From Achromobacter insuavis (GTDB lineage Bacteria; Pseudomonadota; Gammaproteobacteria; Burkholderiales; Burkholderiaceae_B), in NCBI RefSeq assembly GCF_902859645.1, contig NZ_CADIJR010000012.1, positions 49,291 through 113,290 of the forward strand: a stretch of DNA of 64,000 nt, given 5' to 3'. This document shows positions 1-8,765 of this stretch, piece by piece. The translations under genes and the position numbers were made by a program. Every line of letters starts with the position of its first letter. Within the stretch, counting starts at the first letter, position 1. Below the pieces are notes generated by a model that saw nothing but the letters and a program-made list of their open reading frames with translations, had not been told where the DNA came from and made no database searches.

Positions 1-278
1 ATCTCGAGCTCGACCAGCTACGAGTCCATCGGCTGAGCCGCGGATTCGCATGGCTCGACGCGGGTACCAGTACCGCCTTGCAAGAAGCGTCATCCTACAT
101 CCAGACCATCGAAAAACGGCAGGATGTCAAAATAGGCTGCCCAGAAGAAGCCGCGCTCATGCGCGGATTCTTGTCGATCTCGCAATTCGAGGCCCTGCTG
201 CAAACCATGCCGGAATGCGAATACCGGGCATATCTACAGCGCGTAGCTGAAGACGTGCGCCGACAGCAGTCACCCTGA
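1..278 (+). CDS. rmlA: Glucose-1-phosphate thymidylyltransferase, C-terminal part (gene enters from the left edge)
   Basis: The frame is open from base 3 to the TGA at 276-278, giving about 91 residues with no start in the window. The motif GFAWLDAGT followed by EASSYIQTIEKRQ and CPEE matches the conserved C-terminal third of RmlA, which makes dTDP-glucose from glucose-1-phosphate and dTTP, the first step to dTDP-rhamnose. The last 20 residues diverge from typical RmlA, and a Cys stands where the family usually has a Lys/Gly-rich stretch. The reading frame looks intact, so this is most simply the 3' end of a complete gene outside the window. A truncated remnant cannot be excluded. It converges on the minus-strand SEL1 gene. 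Confidence 0.8.
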   Translation, partial: LELDQLRVHRLSRGFAWLDAGTSTALQEASSYIQTIEKRQDVKIGCPEEAALMRGFLSISQFEALLQTMPECEYRAYLQRVAEDVRRQQSP

Positions 279-301
279 CGCGGGGCTTTCGGCCGCGGCC
301 A

Positions 302-1060
302 TCAAGGCCGAGCGCCCCCGGCGCTCAGATAAGGCTCGAAAAAGGCCGCCGCGGAGTCCTGCCCCGCATCCAGCAACATCGCGTGCGCCTCAACCAGAAA
401 AGCACTCGTGGCCGTCTCTGGAACACGCGCCAGCCATTGAGCCGCCTCCCGCTTATCGCCGCGCAGCAGCAGCATGCGGCCCAGGTGAAACATGCCGCGG
501 AAGTCGCCGCCCTCGGCGCAGCGCTGGTAGCAGTCGAACGCGCGCTCCAGGTCCTGCTCGACCACGTCGCCCGTTTCGTAGAAGCGGCCGACCACGCCGA
601 TGGATTTGACGTGTCCGGCCTGCGCGGCCTGCTGGTACAGCGCCAGCGCCGCCGCGCGGTTCTGCACCACGCCGCCGCGGCCGCTCTTGAGCATGTGGGC
701 GTAGTTGTACATGCCCCAGTCCAGCCCGCGATCCGCGGCCAGCCGGAACCAGTAGGCCGCCACGGTATCGTCCGGCGCGATGCCCCAGCCGTTTTCGTAG
801 CAGCGGCCGATCATGTTGATGGCCATGAGATGGTCGGCATTGGCGGCGCGCTTGAACCAGGCCAGCCCTTCGGCCTGATCCTGAGGCACGCCGACGCCGT
901 CGAGCAGCATCTGGCCGAAGATGGTCTGCGCCTCGACCAGGCCCATTTCGGCCGCCGTGCGGATCCAGGCGGCATATTGCGGCGCCGGCCCGGCGCGCAG
1001 GCTGGCCAATTGCTCGGGGGTGGTCGCGGCCACGTCGGCCGGGGTATAGCTTGTCTTCAT
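302..1060 (-). CDS. SEL1-repeat (TPR-like) protein
   Basis: The protein has about 252 residues and is made of tandem SEL1-like repeats, visible as recurring A-x-x-G-x-x-x-A, G-x-G-V-x-x-D and A-x-x-W-F/Y-x-x-A-A signatures (for example [19 protein letters not shown] and [11 protein letters not shown]). Such alpha-solenoids usually mediate protein-protein contacts. No signal peptide is obvious, so a cytoplasmic location is likely. The ATG at 1060 overlaps the lipB stop as ATGA, which suggests translational coupling, so I prefer it over an in-frame start upstream at 1084. In many proteobacteria lipA follows lipB; here this gene occupies that position. The partner and process are unknown. Confidence 0.75.
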   Translation of the reverse strand: MKTSYTPADVAATTPEQLASLRAGPAPQYAAWIRTAAEMGLVEAQTIFGQMLLDGVGVPQDQAEGLAWFKRAANADHLMAINMIGRCYENGWGIAPDDTVAAYWFRLAADRGLDWGMYNYAHMLKSGRGGVVQNRAAALALYQQAAQAGHVKSIGVVGRFYETGDVVEQDLERAFDCYQRCAEGGDFRGMFHLGRMLLLRGDKREAAQWLARVPETATSAFLVEAHAMLLDAGQDSAAAFFEPYLSAGGARP

Positions 1061-1701
1061 GCGGGTGTCCTTGCCTGGCGCCACAAGCGGGTCAGGTTGC
1101 GAGCCAGCGCGTCGCCCACCTCGGTGGGCTCGCGCCGCACGCTACAGGACGCCATGTCGACCGTGCGCAGGCCGGCGTACCCGCAGGGATTGATGCCCAG
1201 GAACGGCGCCAGGTCCATCGCCACGTTCAGCGACACGCCGTGATAGGCGCGGCCGTTGCGGATCTTGATGCCCAGCGCGGCGATCTTGGCCAGGTCGCCG
1301 CCCTCGGGATGCGCCACGTACACACCTGGCGCGCCCGGCTTGCGGCAGGCGCCGGGCAGGCCCATCTCGTCCAGCGTGTCGATCACCGCCGATTCCAGCA
1401 GGGCCACGTACTCCTTCACGTACATGTCGACCCGGCGCAGGTCGAACAGCGCGTAGGCCATCACCTGGCCGGGGCCGTGGTACGTGACCTGGCCGCCGCG
1501 GTCGCAATGGACGATGGGGATGGCGCCCGGATTGAGCACGTGCTCGGGCAGGCCCGCCTGGCCCAGCGTGTAGACCGGGGCATGCTCGCACAGCCAGATT
1601 TCATCGGGCGTCTCGGCCGACCGCTGGTCGGTGTACGCCTGCATGTCCCGCCACACGGACAGGTAGTCCGCGGGCCGCGCCAGCCACTTGATCACAGCCA
1701 C
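1057..1701 (-). CDS. lipB: Octanoyltransferase LipB
   Basis: The protein (214 aa) transfers octanoyl groups from octanoyl-ACP to the lipoyl domains of 2-oxoacid dehydrogenases and the glycine cleavage H protein, the first step of endogenous lipoate synthesis in the cytoplasm. The diagnostic [12 protein letters not shown] block lies at residues 68-79. KIAALGIKI contains the catalytic Lys139, and NPCGYAG contains the acyl-carrying Cys173. The length is normal for the family. It follows the YbeD-like gene by 6 bases and overlaps the SEL1 gene by 4. The partner gene lipA is not in the window. Confidence 0.96.
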   Translation of the reverse strand: MAVIKWLARPADYLSVWRDMQAYTDQRSAETPDEIWLCEHAPVYTLGQAGLPEHVLNPGAIPIVHCDRGGQVTYHGPGQVMAYALFDLRRVDMYVKEYVALLESAVIDTLDEMGLPGACRKPGAPGVYVAHPEGGDLAKIAALGIKIRNGRAYHGVSLNVAMDLAPFLGINPCGYAGLRTVDMASCSVRREPTEVGDALARNLTRLWRQARTPA

Positions 1702-1707
1702 TTGCCT

Positions 1708-1980
1708 TTACAGGACGATCGACACCATCGGGTGGCCGTGCAAGGCCTGGTACAGGCTGTCGAGCTGCTCGCGCGAGGTGGCGCGCACCGTGAAGGTCAG
1801 GCCCATGTAGTTGCCGCCCTTGCTGGGCCGCATCTCGACCGTGGCGGCATCGAAGCCCGGGTCGAAGCGCAGCACGACCTCGGTCAGCGTCTGCGCGAAC
1901 TCCGGATGATGCTTGCCCATGACCTTGATGGGAAAGTCACTGGGGTACTCGATGAGGGATTCTTCGGGCGGAATATGCAT
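1708..1980 (-). CDS. YbeD/DUF493 family protein
   Basis: This 90-residue protein matches the UPF0250/YbeD family in length and in its ferredoxin-like ACT fold signature (YPSDFPIKVMGK near the N terminus, HPMVSIVL at the C terminus). In E. coli ybeD sits beside lipB, and the same order is seen here, between a D-amino-acid transaminase and lipB. The family is thought to have a regulatory role linked to lipoate metabolism, but the biochemical function is not established. It is probably cotranscribed with lipB. Confidence 0.88.
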   Translation of the reverse strand: MHIPPEESLIEYPSDFPIKVMGKHHPEFAQTLTEVVLRFDPGFDAATVEMRPSKGGNYMGLTFTVRATSREQLDSLYQALHGHPMVSIVL

Positions 1981-2085
1981 GATGGATGGCCTGGAACGTC
2001 AAACTATCTATATGGGGGCAGGCATCGTGCAGGCAAGGCCCGCCGCCGGCGCGGGGGGCCGCCAGGGCCGCCCCGCGTGGCCGTT

Positions 2086-2952
2086 CTAGAGTGCGGCGAT
2101 GCGGGCATCATAACCCGCGCGCAATTGCTCAAAAACGGGGCCAGGCTTACCCGAACCCACCGGCCGGCCGTCCAGCGACACGATCGCCAGCACTTCCTTG
2201 GTGGCCGAGGACAGCATCAGTTCGTCGGCCCGCGCGACCTCGTCCTGGGTGATGCGGCGCGCCTCGAACGGGATGCCGGCTTCGGCCGCCAGCTCGCCCA
2301 TCAGGCCATAGCGGATGCCTTCCAGGATCAGGTTGTTCTTGGGCGGGGCCAGCAGCTTGCCGCCGGAGACCACCCAGATGTTGGTGGACGAGCCCTCGGT
2401 GAGGAAGCCATCGCGGAACTGCAGCACTTCGTCGACGTGGGCGTCGACCGCCTGCTGCTTGGCCAGCACGTTGCCCAGCAGCGACACCGACTTGATCTCG
2501 CAATGCAGCCAGCGCTCATCGGGAATGGTGATGGCCGACAGCCCCCGCGCGCGGGACGCGGCCGACGGCGGCGCCCAGGCCGAGATCATGCCGAACACCG
2601 TCGGCTTGACCGGCTCGGCCGGGAACTGGTGGTCACGCTTGGCCACGCCGCGCGTGACCTGCAGGTAGACGATGCAGGTGTCCAGGTTCGAGCGCGCCAG
2701 CAGCTGCTCGATCAGGTCGATCCAGCCGGCGCGGTCGAACGGCTGGGCGATGCGCAGGGCCGCGAGGCTGCGGTCCAGGCGGTCCAGGTGTTCGGCCATG
2801 CGGAAGGCATTGCCGCGGTAGACGGGCACCACTTCGTAGATGCCGTCGCCGAAAATGAAGCCGCGATCGAGCACCGAGATCTTGGCCTCGTCGATACGCA
2901 AAAACTCGCCATTGAGAAACACCTGGCTTTCGCCCGGCACGCCCGGAATCAT
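2086..2952 (-). CDS. dat: D-amino-acid transaminase (class IV PLP aminotransferase)
   Basis: This is a fold-type IV PLP enzyme of 288 residues. SVLDRGFIFGDGIYEVVPVY is the N-terminal signature of the D-alanine transaminase/branched-chain aminotransferase family. CEIKSVSLLGNVLAKQ contains the PLP-binding Lys, and LTEGSSTNIW is the conserved phosphate-binding stretch. The ATG at 2952 is chosen because AGGAG lies 8 bases upstream. D-alanine aminotransferase supplies D-Ala or D-Glu for peptidoglycan, which fits the upstream D,D-carboxypeptidase gene. A branched-chain or 4-amino-4-deoxychorismate lyase activity is a less likely alternative. Confidence 0.85.
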   Translation of the reverse strand: MIPGVPGESQVFLNGEFLRIDEAKISVLDRGFIFGDGIYEVVPVYRGNAFRMAEHLDRLDRSLAALRIAQPFDRAGWIDLIEQLLARSNLDTCIVYLQVTRGVAKRDHQFPAEPVKPTVFGMISAWAPPSAASRARGLSAITIPDERWLHCEIKSVSLLGNVLAKQQAVDAHVDEVLQFRDGFLTEGSSTNIWVVSGGKLLAPPKNNLILEGIRYGLMGELAAEAGIPFEARRITQDEVARADELMLSSATKEVLAIVSLDGRPVGSGKPGPVFEQLRAGYDARIAAL

Positions 2953-3049
2953 GAGCCGCTCCTGAGAATCAAATGGATAGGGACGGGCCACCCGGCCCGC
3001 CCCTTCTTGGTAAAGCTTACACCCGCGACCGCGCCCGTGGCGCGTCCGC

Positions 3050-4312
3050 TTACTGGAACCAGCGCTTGACGGTGTCGACCATGCGGCCGAAGAAGCCCGC
3101 GCGTTCGACGGCGTCCTGCACCACCAGCGGCTCGGTGCGCAGCACCTTGCCGTCCAGCGTGAACTGCAGCGTGCCGACCTGCTGGCCCTTGGTCAGCGGC
3201 GCGATCAGGGGATCGGTGCGCTGCGCCACGGGCTTGAGGTCGCCGGCCTTGCCGCGCGGCACCGCGATCGAGACCGGGTTGGGCGGGCCGAGCTTGACGT
3301 TCTCGGCGGTGCCTTCCCAGACGCGGGCGTCGATGCCGGGCTGGCTCTTGTCGAACAGCTTGACCGTGTCGAAGTTCTGGAAGCTCCAGTTCAGCAGCTT
3401 CAGGCTTTCCTCGGCGCGCGTGGCTTCGCTGTCGGTGCCCACCACCACCACCAGGATGCGGCGGTCGCCGCGCACCGCGGTCGACACCAGGCAGTAGCCG
3501 GCCGAATCGGTGTGGCCGGTCTTCATGCCGTCGACCGACGGATCGGCCCACAGCAGGCGGTTGCGGTTGGGCTGGGTGATCTTGTTGTAGGTGTAGCTCT
3601 TCTGCTTGTAGTAGTGGAAGAACTGCGGGTGATCGGTGATCAGGTGAGCCGACAGCGTGGCCAGGTCGCGCGTGGACGTCATGTGCTGCGGATCGGGCAG
3701 CCCGGTGGCGTTCATGAAATGGGTGTTGCGCATGCCCAGGCGCTCGGCTTCCTGGTTCATGAGCGAGGCGAATGCGGTTTCGCTGCCGCCGACCGCTTCG
3801 GCCAGCGCGACCGAGGCGTCGTTGCCCGACTGCACGATCATGCCCTGGTTCAGCTCATCGACAGTGACCGGCTTGCGCGGTTCGATGAACATGCGCGAAC
3901 CGCCAGTGCGCCAGGCGTGCTCGGACACCGGCACGGTCTGCTCCAGCGTCAGGCGCTTCTCTTCGAGCGCGTTGAACACGACGTAGGCCGTCATGATCTT
4001 GGTGAGCGAGGCCGGCTCGACCTTCATGTCGGGATTCGACGCCGCCAGGGTCTGGCCGCTGTTCACGTCGATCACGATCCAGGCCTTGGCCGCGATGGTG
4101 GGCGCCGGCACCGCCGACACATCGCCCACCGGCACCACGCCCGTTGCCGTCGGCGCGGGGGCCGTGGCGCCCGCGGCCGCCGGCGTCGCGGCGGGCGCCT
4201 GCTGGGACCAGGCCGGCAGCGACGTCGCGAGCATCGCCGACAACACCGCGCCAGCCAAGGCGCGACGGGCAAAAACAACGGGGAAGTGAGCGGAGTGAGG
4301 CAAATTCTTCAT
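3050..4312 (-). CDS. dacC: Serine-type D-Ala-D-Ala carboxypeptidase (PBP5/6 type)
   Basis: The protein (420 aa) has an N-terminal signal peptide (hydrophobic stretch about residues 16-33, likely cleavage after LPAWS) and a Pro/Ala-rich linker to about residue 70. The peptidase S11 motifs follow: SLTK at 102-105, SGN at 162-164 and KTG at 264-266. A C-terminal beta-rich domain precedes an amphipathic tail ending DTVKRWFQ that would dock on the periplasmic face of the inner membrane. It trims the terminal D-Ala of peptidoglycan pentapeptides. The first ATG at 4312 is used because the upstream extension begins with TTG and lacks features of a signal peptide. The symbol (dacC versus dacA) is uncertain; the enzyme class is not. 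Confidence 0.93.
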   Translation of the reverse strand: MKNLPHSAHFPVVFARRALAGAVLSAMLATSLPAWSQQAPAATPAAAGATAPAPTATGVVPVGDVSAVPAPTIAAKAWIVIDVNSGQTLAASNPDMKVEPASLTKIMTAYVVFNALEEKRLTLEQTVPVSEHAWRTGGSRMFIEPRKPVTVDELNQGMIVQSGNDASVALAEAVGGSETAFASLMNQEAERLGMRNTHFMNATGLPDPQHMTSTRDLATLSAHLITDHPQFFHYYKQKSYTYNKITQPNRNRLLWADPSVDGMKTGHTDSAGYCLVSTAVRGDRRILVVVVGTDSEATRAEESLKLLNWSFQNFDTVKLFDKSQPGIDARVWEGTAENVKLGPPNPVSIAVPRGKAGDLKPVAQRTDPLIAPLTKGQQVGTLQFTLDGKVLRTEPLVVQDAVERAGFFGRMVDTVKRWFQ

Positions 4313-4440
4313 CGGCAACGTGGGTCCAGGAAAGACGCCCGCTGGCGCGGGGCAAGTGGCTGACAATTATAGGCAGTCGATGAGACCCGTCCGGCCCGGG
4401 ATGGGTTCCTTGGGCATTTAAAACATGCAACTTGATGCAA

Positions 4441-4461
4441 CGCGCCGCATTGCGCGGCGCG
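4441..4461 (-). terminator. GC-rich hairpin downstream of the hydrolase gene
   Basis: A perfect 8-bp inverted repeat (CGCGCCGC / GCGGCGCG) with a 5-base loop lies 4 bases past the minus-strand hydrolase stop codon. There is no long U tract after it, so it may act as a weak or factor-assisted terminator between the hydrolase gene and dacC. Confidence 0.4.
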
Positions 4462-4465
4462 CCGC

Positions 4466-5119
4466 TCAATCAAGCTTGACCTTCAGGTGCGCCTGCACCA
4501 GCTGGCGCAACACCAACAGCTTGCCGTGGAAAAAGTGCGACGCGCCGGGGATCACCACCACCGGGATCGAACGCGGGCGAGCCCAGTCCATGGCTTCCGA
4601 CAAGGGCACGACCTCGTCTTCCTCGCCATGCACCATCAGCGTGTCGCCGGGCACCTGGACCTCGTGCGACTGGAAACGGTTGACGGCGGGGCCCATCAGC
4701 ATCAGCGCGCTCGGCAGCACCGCATCGCCCTGGTCGGCCAGTGCGGCATAGGTTTGCGCGGCCACGGCCGTGCCGAACGAAAAACCGGCCAGCACCCAGG
4801 GCGCCTGCGCCAGTTCCGGGTGCAGCTCGCGCATCTGCGCCACCACGGCCAGCATGTCCTGGGTTTCGCCGACCGACTTGTCGAACGCGCCTTCCGACAG
4901 GCCGACGCCGCGGAAATTGGGCCGCACCGCCACCAGGCCGTGCTGGACACAGGCGCGCGACAGCGTGGTCACCACCTTGTTCTCGCGCGCGCCGCCCTGC
5001 AGCGGATGCGGATGCAGCACCAGGGCCCAGCCCCGCGGCGTGCCGTCAGGCCAGTCCAGCGCGCAGTCGATGCGGCCGGCGGCGCCGGTAAAGGCGTGGG
5101 TTTGGGTGCTTGCGGGCAT
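4466..5119 (-). CDS. Alpha/beta hydrolase (dienelactone-hydrolase-like)
   Basis: This is a 217-residue compact alpha/beta hydrolase without signal peptide. HPHPLQGG and RPNFRGVGLSEG form the oxyanion-side signatures. GFSFG holds the nucleophile Ser114, Asp168 in HGEEDEVV is the likely acid, and His195/His198 in GASHFFHG are the candidate general bases. The family is widespread in betaproteobacteria as a cytoplasmic hydrolase of unknown substrate. It lies between the dacC gene and the lipid-transport operon on the same strand, but the gaps are enough for separate promoters. The physiological substrate cannot be read from the sequence. Confidence 0.8.
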   Translation of the reverse strand: MPASTQTHAFTGAAGRIDCALDWPDGTPRGWALVLHPHPLQGGARENKVVTTLSRACVQHGLVAVRPNFRGVGLSEGAFDKSVGETQDMLAVVAQMRELHPELAQAPWVLAGFSFGTAVAAQTYAALADQGDAVLPSALMLMGPAVNRFQSHEVQVPGDTLMVHGEEDEVVPLSEAMDWARPRSIPVVVIPGASHFFHGKLLVLRQLVQAHLKVKLD

Positions 5120-5152
5120 AGGAAAACTCGTGCTGCGTGGAAAAGGAAGATG

Positions 5153-5758
5153 TTAACCGGCGGGTCGGGCCGCGGCCTTCGGTTGCGTGGCCAGCCATTG
5201 CGCCAGCTGGTCGGCGGCGTCGTCGGTGGCTTGGCGCAGGGCGGCCACGCCGCCCGCGGCGTCCTGCGTGGGCGCGGGCGCCCGCGTCGCGATGCGCAGC
5301 TGGCCGACCACGGCACGGCCGTTCAGCAGCACCGCCTGCAGCAGCACACGGCCCTCGCTGGCCGACCCGTCGGGCGTGAACACCTGCTCGAACTGCGACA
5401 GGTAGACCTGCACCTGCGGCGTCTGGCCGTTGGCGCGGTCGGCCAGCACCGGCCCCTGGCGCGACAGACGCTCGAGCAGGCGCTGGCGCACCAGGTCGGA
5501 CGGCGACGAGGCCCAGCGGTAGGTGGCATAGGATTGTGGCGCGGCGCTGTCGCCGACGCGCCAGATCACGCCGGTGCCGGACAGCGCCGGCACCGCCGAG
5601 AACGTCAGCGCGATGGGCTCGCGCGCCGGCAGCTGCGGCGCCGGCCGGGCGTCCAGGCCCAGATCGAATACGGCCGGCGGCGCGCCGACGCGGCCCACGC
5701 CGCAACCGGCCAGCGCCAGGGTCAGGATCAGGATCAGGATCGCGCTACGCATCTTCAT
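5153..5758 (-). CDS. ABC-type transport auxiliary lipoprotein (PqiC/DUF330-like)
   Basis: The protein (201 aa) begins with a lipoprotein signal peptide (ILILILTLALAGC), with the lipobox LAGC giving the lipidated Cys. The mature part resembles the auxiliary lipoproteins that accompany MCE-type transporters and is predicted to be anchored in the outer membrane facing the periplasm. The ATG at 5758 overlaps the preceding MCE gene stop as ATGA, so it is the last gene of a translationally coupled four-gene operon. Its role would be to connect the MCE subunit to the outer membrane during lipid transfer (inferred from the family). Confidence 0.8.
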   Translation of the reverse strand: MKMRSAILILILTLALAGCGVGRVGAPPAVFDLGLDARPAPQLPAREPIALTFSAVPALSGTGVIWRVGDSAAPQSYATYRWASSPSDLVRQRLLERLSRQGPVLADRANGQTPQVQVYLSQFEQVFTPDGSASEGRVLLQAVLLNGRAVVGQLRIATRAPAPTQDAAGGVAALRQATDDAADQLAQWLATQPKAAARPAG

Positions 5759-6711
5759 TTCGGCTGTCTCCCAAAACCGGCGAAGCCGGCCTCGCCCGGC
5801 CCGGGCGCCGCCGGCGCCGGCCCGAACAATAACGATTGCGGCGTGTTGTCCACGCGGCGCAGGGTGTAGGTGGCGCCGCGCGCGGCCTCGGTGACGCTGG
5901 CCGCCATGCCGGTGATGGCCGGCAGCGTCTCGTTGTCCAGGCGCGAGGCGGCATAGGCGATGTCGCTGAGGCTGCGCGTGGCCATGGCCAGCGCGCCGTC
6001 GGGCGCGTTCAGGCGCGCCAGCGACTGCCGCGCCTGTTGCGCCAGATCCGCCACTTCGCGCGCGGCGCGGTCCGCCTGGCGCGAGGTGCTGCCCAGCGAC
6101 TCGACCAGCGGCCCCAGCTTGGCCAGGGTCGGCGCCAGGTCGCGGCTGGCCTCTTTCAACGACTGGGTGATGTCAGTGGCGTTCTGCAGGCTGGCGGTCA
6201 GCGCCTGCACGTTCTGTTCGCTCAGCAGGCGGCGCAGCTGCTCGGTGGCGTCTTCGACGTTGGAAATCAGCCGTCCGCCGCGCTGCTCGATGCGGTCCAG
6301 GAAGCCCGGACGCAGCGGAATCGCCGCGGGATTGGCCTCGGTCGACGCCAGCCGCTTGAACGAACTGCCGTCGTCGCGCAGTTCGACGTTGGCCATGCCG
6401 GTCACGCCCTGCACGCCCAGTTCGGCCCAGGTCGACTCGGTGATCGGCGTGTTCGGCGCCACGCCGATGCGGATGCGCACCTGGCCCGGCTTGTCGGGGT
6501 TGAGCGCCAGCGACTGCACCTTGCCCACCGGCACCCCCTGGTAGCGCACGGTCGACTGCGGATTGAGCCCGCTGACGGCGGTCGCCGAGATGATTTCATA
6601 GGTTTGCAGTTTGGTCCGGTCGCGGCCGATCCAGACGGCCACCAGCGCAGCGGCGGCCAGCAGGACCAGCGTGAAGATGCCGGCCATGAGCGCGTGACTA
6701 CGGTTTTCCAT
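5755..6711 (-). CDS. MCE-domain (MlaD-like) lipid-binding protein
   Basis: The protein (318 aa) has one N-terminal membrane anchor (about residues 8-28), then an MlaD/MCE beta-barrel domain (about 38-115) with the typical GLNPQSTVRYQGVPVGKV signature. A long helical C-terminal region follows (about 140-270), with repeated coiled-coil-like segments. MCE proteins form periplasmic hexamers that shuttle phospholipids or other hydrophobic molecules with an ABC transporter. It overlaps the ATPase gene by 14 bases and the auxiliary lipoprotein gene by 4. MlaB and MlaC genes are not adjacent, so this is the compact MCE system rather than the full mla operon. Confidence 0.9.
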   Translation of the reverse strand: MENRSHALMAGIFTLVLLAAAALVAVWIGRDRTKLQTYEIISATAVSGLNPQSTVRYQGVPVGKVQSLALNPDKPGQVRIRIGVAPNTPITESTWAELGVQGVTGMANVELRDDGSSFKRLASTEANPAAIPLRPGFLDRIEQRGGRLISNVEDATEQLRRLLSEQNVQALTASLQNATDITQSLKEASRDLAPTLAKLGPLVESLGSTSRQADRAAREVADLAQQARQSLARLNAPDGALAMATRSLSDIAYAASRLDNETLPAITGMAASVTEAARGATYTLRRVDNTPQSLLFGPAPAAPGPGEAGFAGFGRQPK

Positions 6712-7537
6712 GATGCGTTCCCTTCGGCGCCATGTCCCCGAGCGCGCGCAAGCCGCGCTCGCCCAGGAAGAATGTATGTATGAACGGGTGGTCGACCTTC
6801 AGCACTTCCGGCACCGTGTCGCAAACGATCACCCGCTTGTCCGCCAGCACGGCGACACGAGTGGCCAGCGCGAGCAGCGTGTCCAGATCGTGCGTCACCA
6901 TGACGACGGTAAAGCCCAACTGCCGGTGCAGGCTGCGCACCAGGTCCACGAATTCGTCCGAACGCAGCGGATCCAGGCCCGCCGTGGGTTCGTCCAGGAA
7001 CACCAGTTCCGGGTCCAGCGACAGCGCGCGCGCCAGCGCCACGCGCTTGATCATGCCGCCGGACAGGTCGGACGGCCGCTTGTCGGCATCCTGCGCCGAC
7101 AGGCCGACCATCGCCAGGCGGCACATCACCACATCGTGCACCAGGTCCTCCGGCACCGTGCGCAGCTCGCGCAGCGGCAGCGCGACGTTGTCGTACACCG
7201 ACAGCGCCGAAAACAGCGCGCCCGCCTGGAACAGCATGCCCCAGCGGTACGACAGGCGCCGGCGTTCGCTCGGCGTCAGTTCCGACAACGTGCTGCCCAG
7301 CACCCGGATGGTGCCGGCCGCCGGCCGGTCCAGCCCGATGATCTGCCGCAGCAGCACCGTCTTGCCCGTGCCCGACCCTCCCACCAGCACCAGGATCTCG
7401 CCCGGAAAGACGGTCAAGTCCAGATTGTCGTGCACCACGTGGTCGCCGAAGGCGGTCCGCAGGCCGCGCACGGTGATGACCGGGGCGACCGTGACGTGCT
7501 CTTCGGTGAACAGGCGTTGTTGCTCGGCGCCGGCCAT
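6698..7537 (-). CDS. ABC transporter ATP-binding protein of MCE/Mla-type system
   Basis: This is a 279-residue ATPase. Walker A GGSGTGKT lies at 53-60, the signature LSGGM at 158-162, Walker B LVFLDEPTAGLDP from 178, and the H-loop VTHD near 213. It resembles MlaF and powers the MlaE-like permease encoded just upstream. The frame stays open well upstream, but the ATG at 7537 shares one base with the permease stop (TGATG) and starts at the normal N terminus. I therefore reject the much longer extension. Confidence 0.92.
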   Translation of the reverse strand: MAGAEQQRLFTEEHVTVAPVITVRGLRTAFGDHVVHDNLDLTVFPGEILVLVGGSGTGKTVLLRQIIGLDRPAAGTIRVLGSTLSELTPSERRRLSYRWGMLFQAGALFSALSVYDNVALPLRELRTVPEDLVHDVVMCRLAMVGLSAQDADKRPSDLSGGMIKRVALARALSLDPELVFLDEPTAGLDPLRSDEFVDLVRSLHRQLGFTVVMVTHDLDTLLALATRVAVLADKRVIVCDTVPEVLKVDHPFIHTFFLGERGLRALGDMAPKGTHHGKP

Positions 7538-8670
7538 CAGATGCCCACCGAACTGAAAATGACCGCGTACAGCGCGTCCAGCAGGATCACCCCGGTGATC
7601 GAGGTGACCACGGAGGTGGTGGTGCCGCGCCCCAGGCTTTCCGTATTGGGCTGGATGCGCAGGCCGAAATGGCAGGCGATCAGCGCGATCAGGATGCCGA
7701 AGGTCACGCCCTTCAGGATGCCGATCCAGTAATTGGTCAGGGAAATGGCGTCGGGCAGCGACTGCAGGAACCATTGCGCCGACACCCCCAACTGCACCTG
7801 CGCGGCCAGCATCCCGCCCAGGATCGCCATGGCGTCGGTCCACAGCACCAGCAGCGGCATGGTCACGGCCAGCGCCACCACCCGCGGCAGGATCAGCCGC
7901 TGGCCATGCGAAATGCCCATCACCAGCATCGCGTCCAGTTCCTGCGTGACCCGCATGACGCCGATCTGCGCGGTGATGGCCGACCCCGAGCGGCCCGCCA
8001 CCAGGATGGCCGCCAGCACCGGTCCCAGCTCGCGCACGATCGACACGCCGAGCAGCCGCACGATGAAGCGGTCGGCGCCGATCATCTGCAACTGCTGGGC
8101 GGACAGGTACGACAGCACCACGCCGATCAGGAAGCCCACCAGCGCGGTGATGCCCAGCGCCTGCGCCCCCGTGCGGTAGACCTGGGCCGAGATCTCGCGC
8201 CACGGGCCGCGCGACGGGCGCCGCAGCATGCCGAACAGGTCCAGGATCAGTTGCCCCAGCATGATCAGCAGCGCGCGGCCGTTCTCGGCCGCCTGCAGCA
8301 CGGCATCGCCCACGGCGCGCAGCCAGCCCCACGAGGGCTCGGGACGCGGCGGCGCCTGCTTGCCGCCCTTGTTCGTCGCCAGGGCGGTGAACACATCCTG
8401 CTGGCCGGCCGACCAGCGCACGCGCTCGGGCAGCTTTTCATCCCAGGCCTGCCAGATCAGCAGTGCGCCGATGGTGTCGAGGCGGCTGATGCCCTGCAGG
8501 TCCCAGCGCACGCCGGCGGCGGCGGCCTTGGCCATGGCCGCGCGGCGACGCTCGACCTCGCCCGGCTCGGCCAGCGCCAGCACGCTCCAGTCGCCCCCGA
8601 CGTGACACACGCCCGCTTCCTGGCGGAAGGGCGCGGCGGCGGTGGACGCGGACGGGGCGGAATGCGGCAT
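7537..8670 (-). CDS. MlaE-family ABC permease with N-terminal STAS-like domain
   Basis: The protein (377 aa) has two parts. Residues about 15-95 form a STAS/MlaB-like domain (VGGDWSVLALAEPGEV, GISRLDTIGALLIW). The rest is an MlaE permease with several membrane spans and the conserved VRELGPVLAAILVAGRSGSA motif. Known MCE transporters of this type carry the STAS regulator fused to the permease, whereas E. coli has separate MlaB and MlaE. The ATG at 8670 is preferred to an in-frame start at 8721. It is the first gene of the lipid-transport operon and is divergent from birA, with about 95 bases between. Confidence 0.9.
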   Translation of the reverse strand: MPHSAPSASTAAAPFRQEAGVCHVGGDWSVLALAEPGEVERRRAAMAKAAAAGVRWDLQGISRLDTIGALLIWQAWDEKLPERVRWSAGQQDVFTALATNKGGKQAPPRPEPSWGWLRAVGDAVLQAAENGRALLIMLGQLILDLFGMLRRPSRGPWREISAQVYRTGAQALGITALVGFLIGVVLSYLSAQQLQMIGADRFIVRLLGVSIVRELGPVLAAILVAGRSGSAITAQIGVMRVTQELDAMLVMGISHGQRLILPRVVALAVTMPLLVLWTDAMAILGGMLAAQVQLGVSAQWFLQSLPDAISLTNYWIGILKGVTFGILIALIACHFGLRIQPNTESLGRGTTTSVVTSITGVILLDALYAVIFSSVGI

Positions 8671-8765
8671 GAATGCAGGGTCGCAATGCAAAATGTATCG
8701 CCCATCATATACGCTGCGCACGACGCGGCGCGAACGCGGCCCGCGCGTGCCCTACAATCGGCGCC

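Noticed and set aside
1051-3069. 672-residue plus-strand frame across lipB and the transaminase gene
   Set aside because: No recognisable domain; His/Arg/Gln-rich; opposite strand is fully occupied by known genes.
7538-8332. N-terminal extension of the ABC ATPase frame
   Set aside because: The extension overlaps the permease gene completely. The ATPase has a proper ATG at 7537 coupled to the permease stop.
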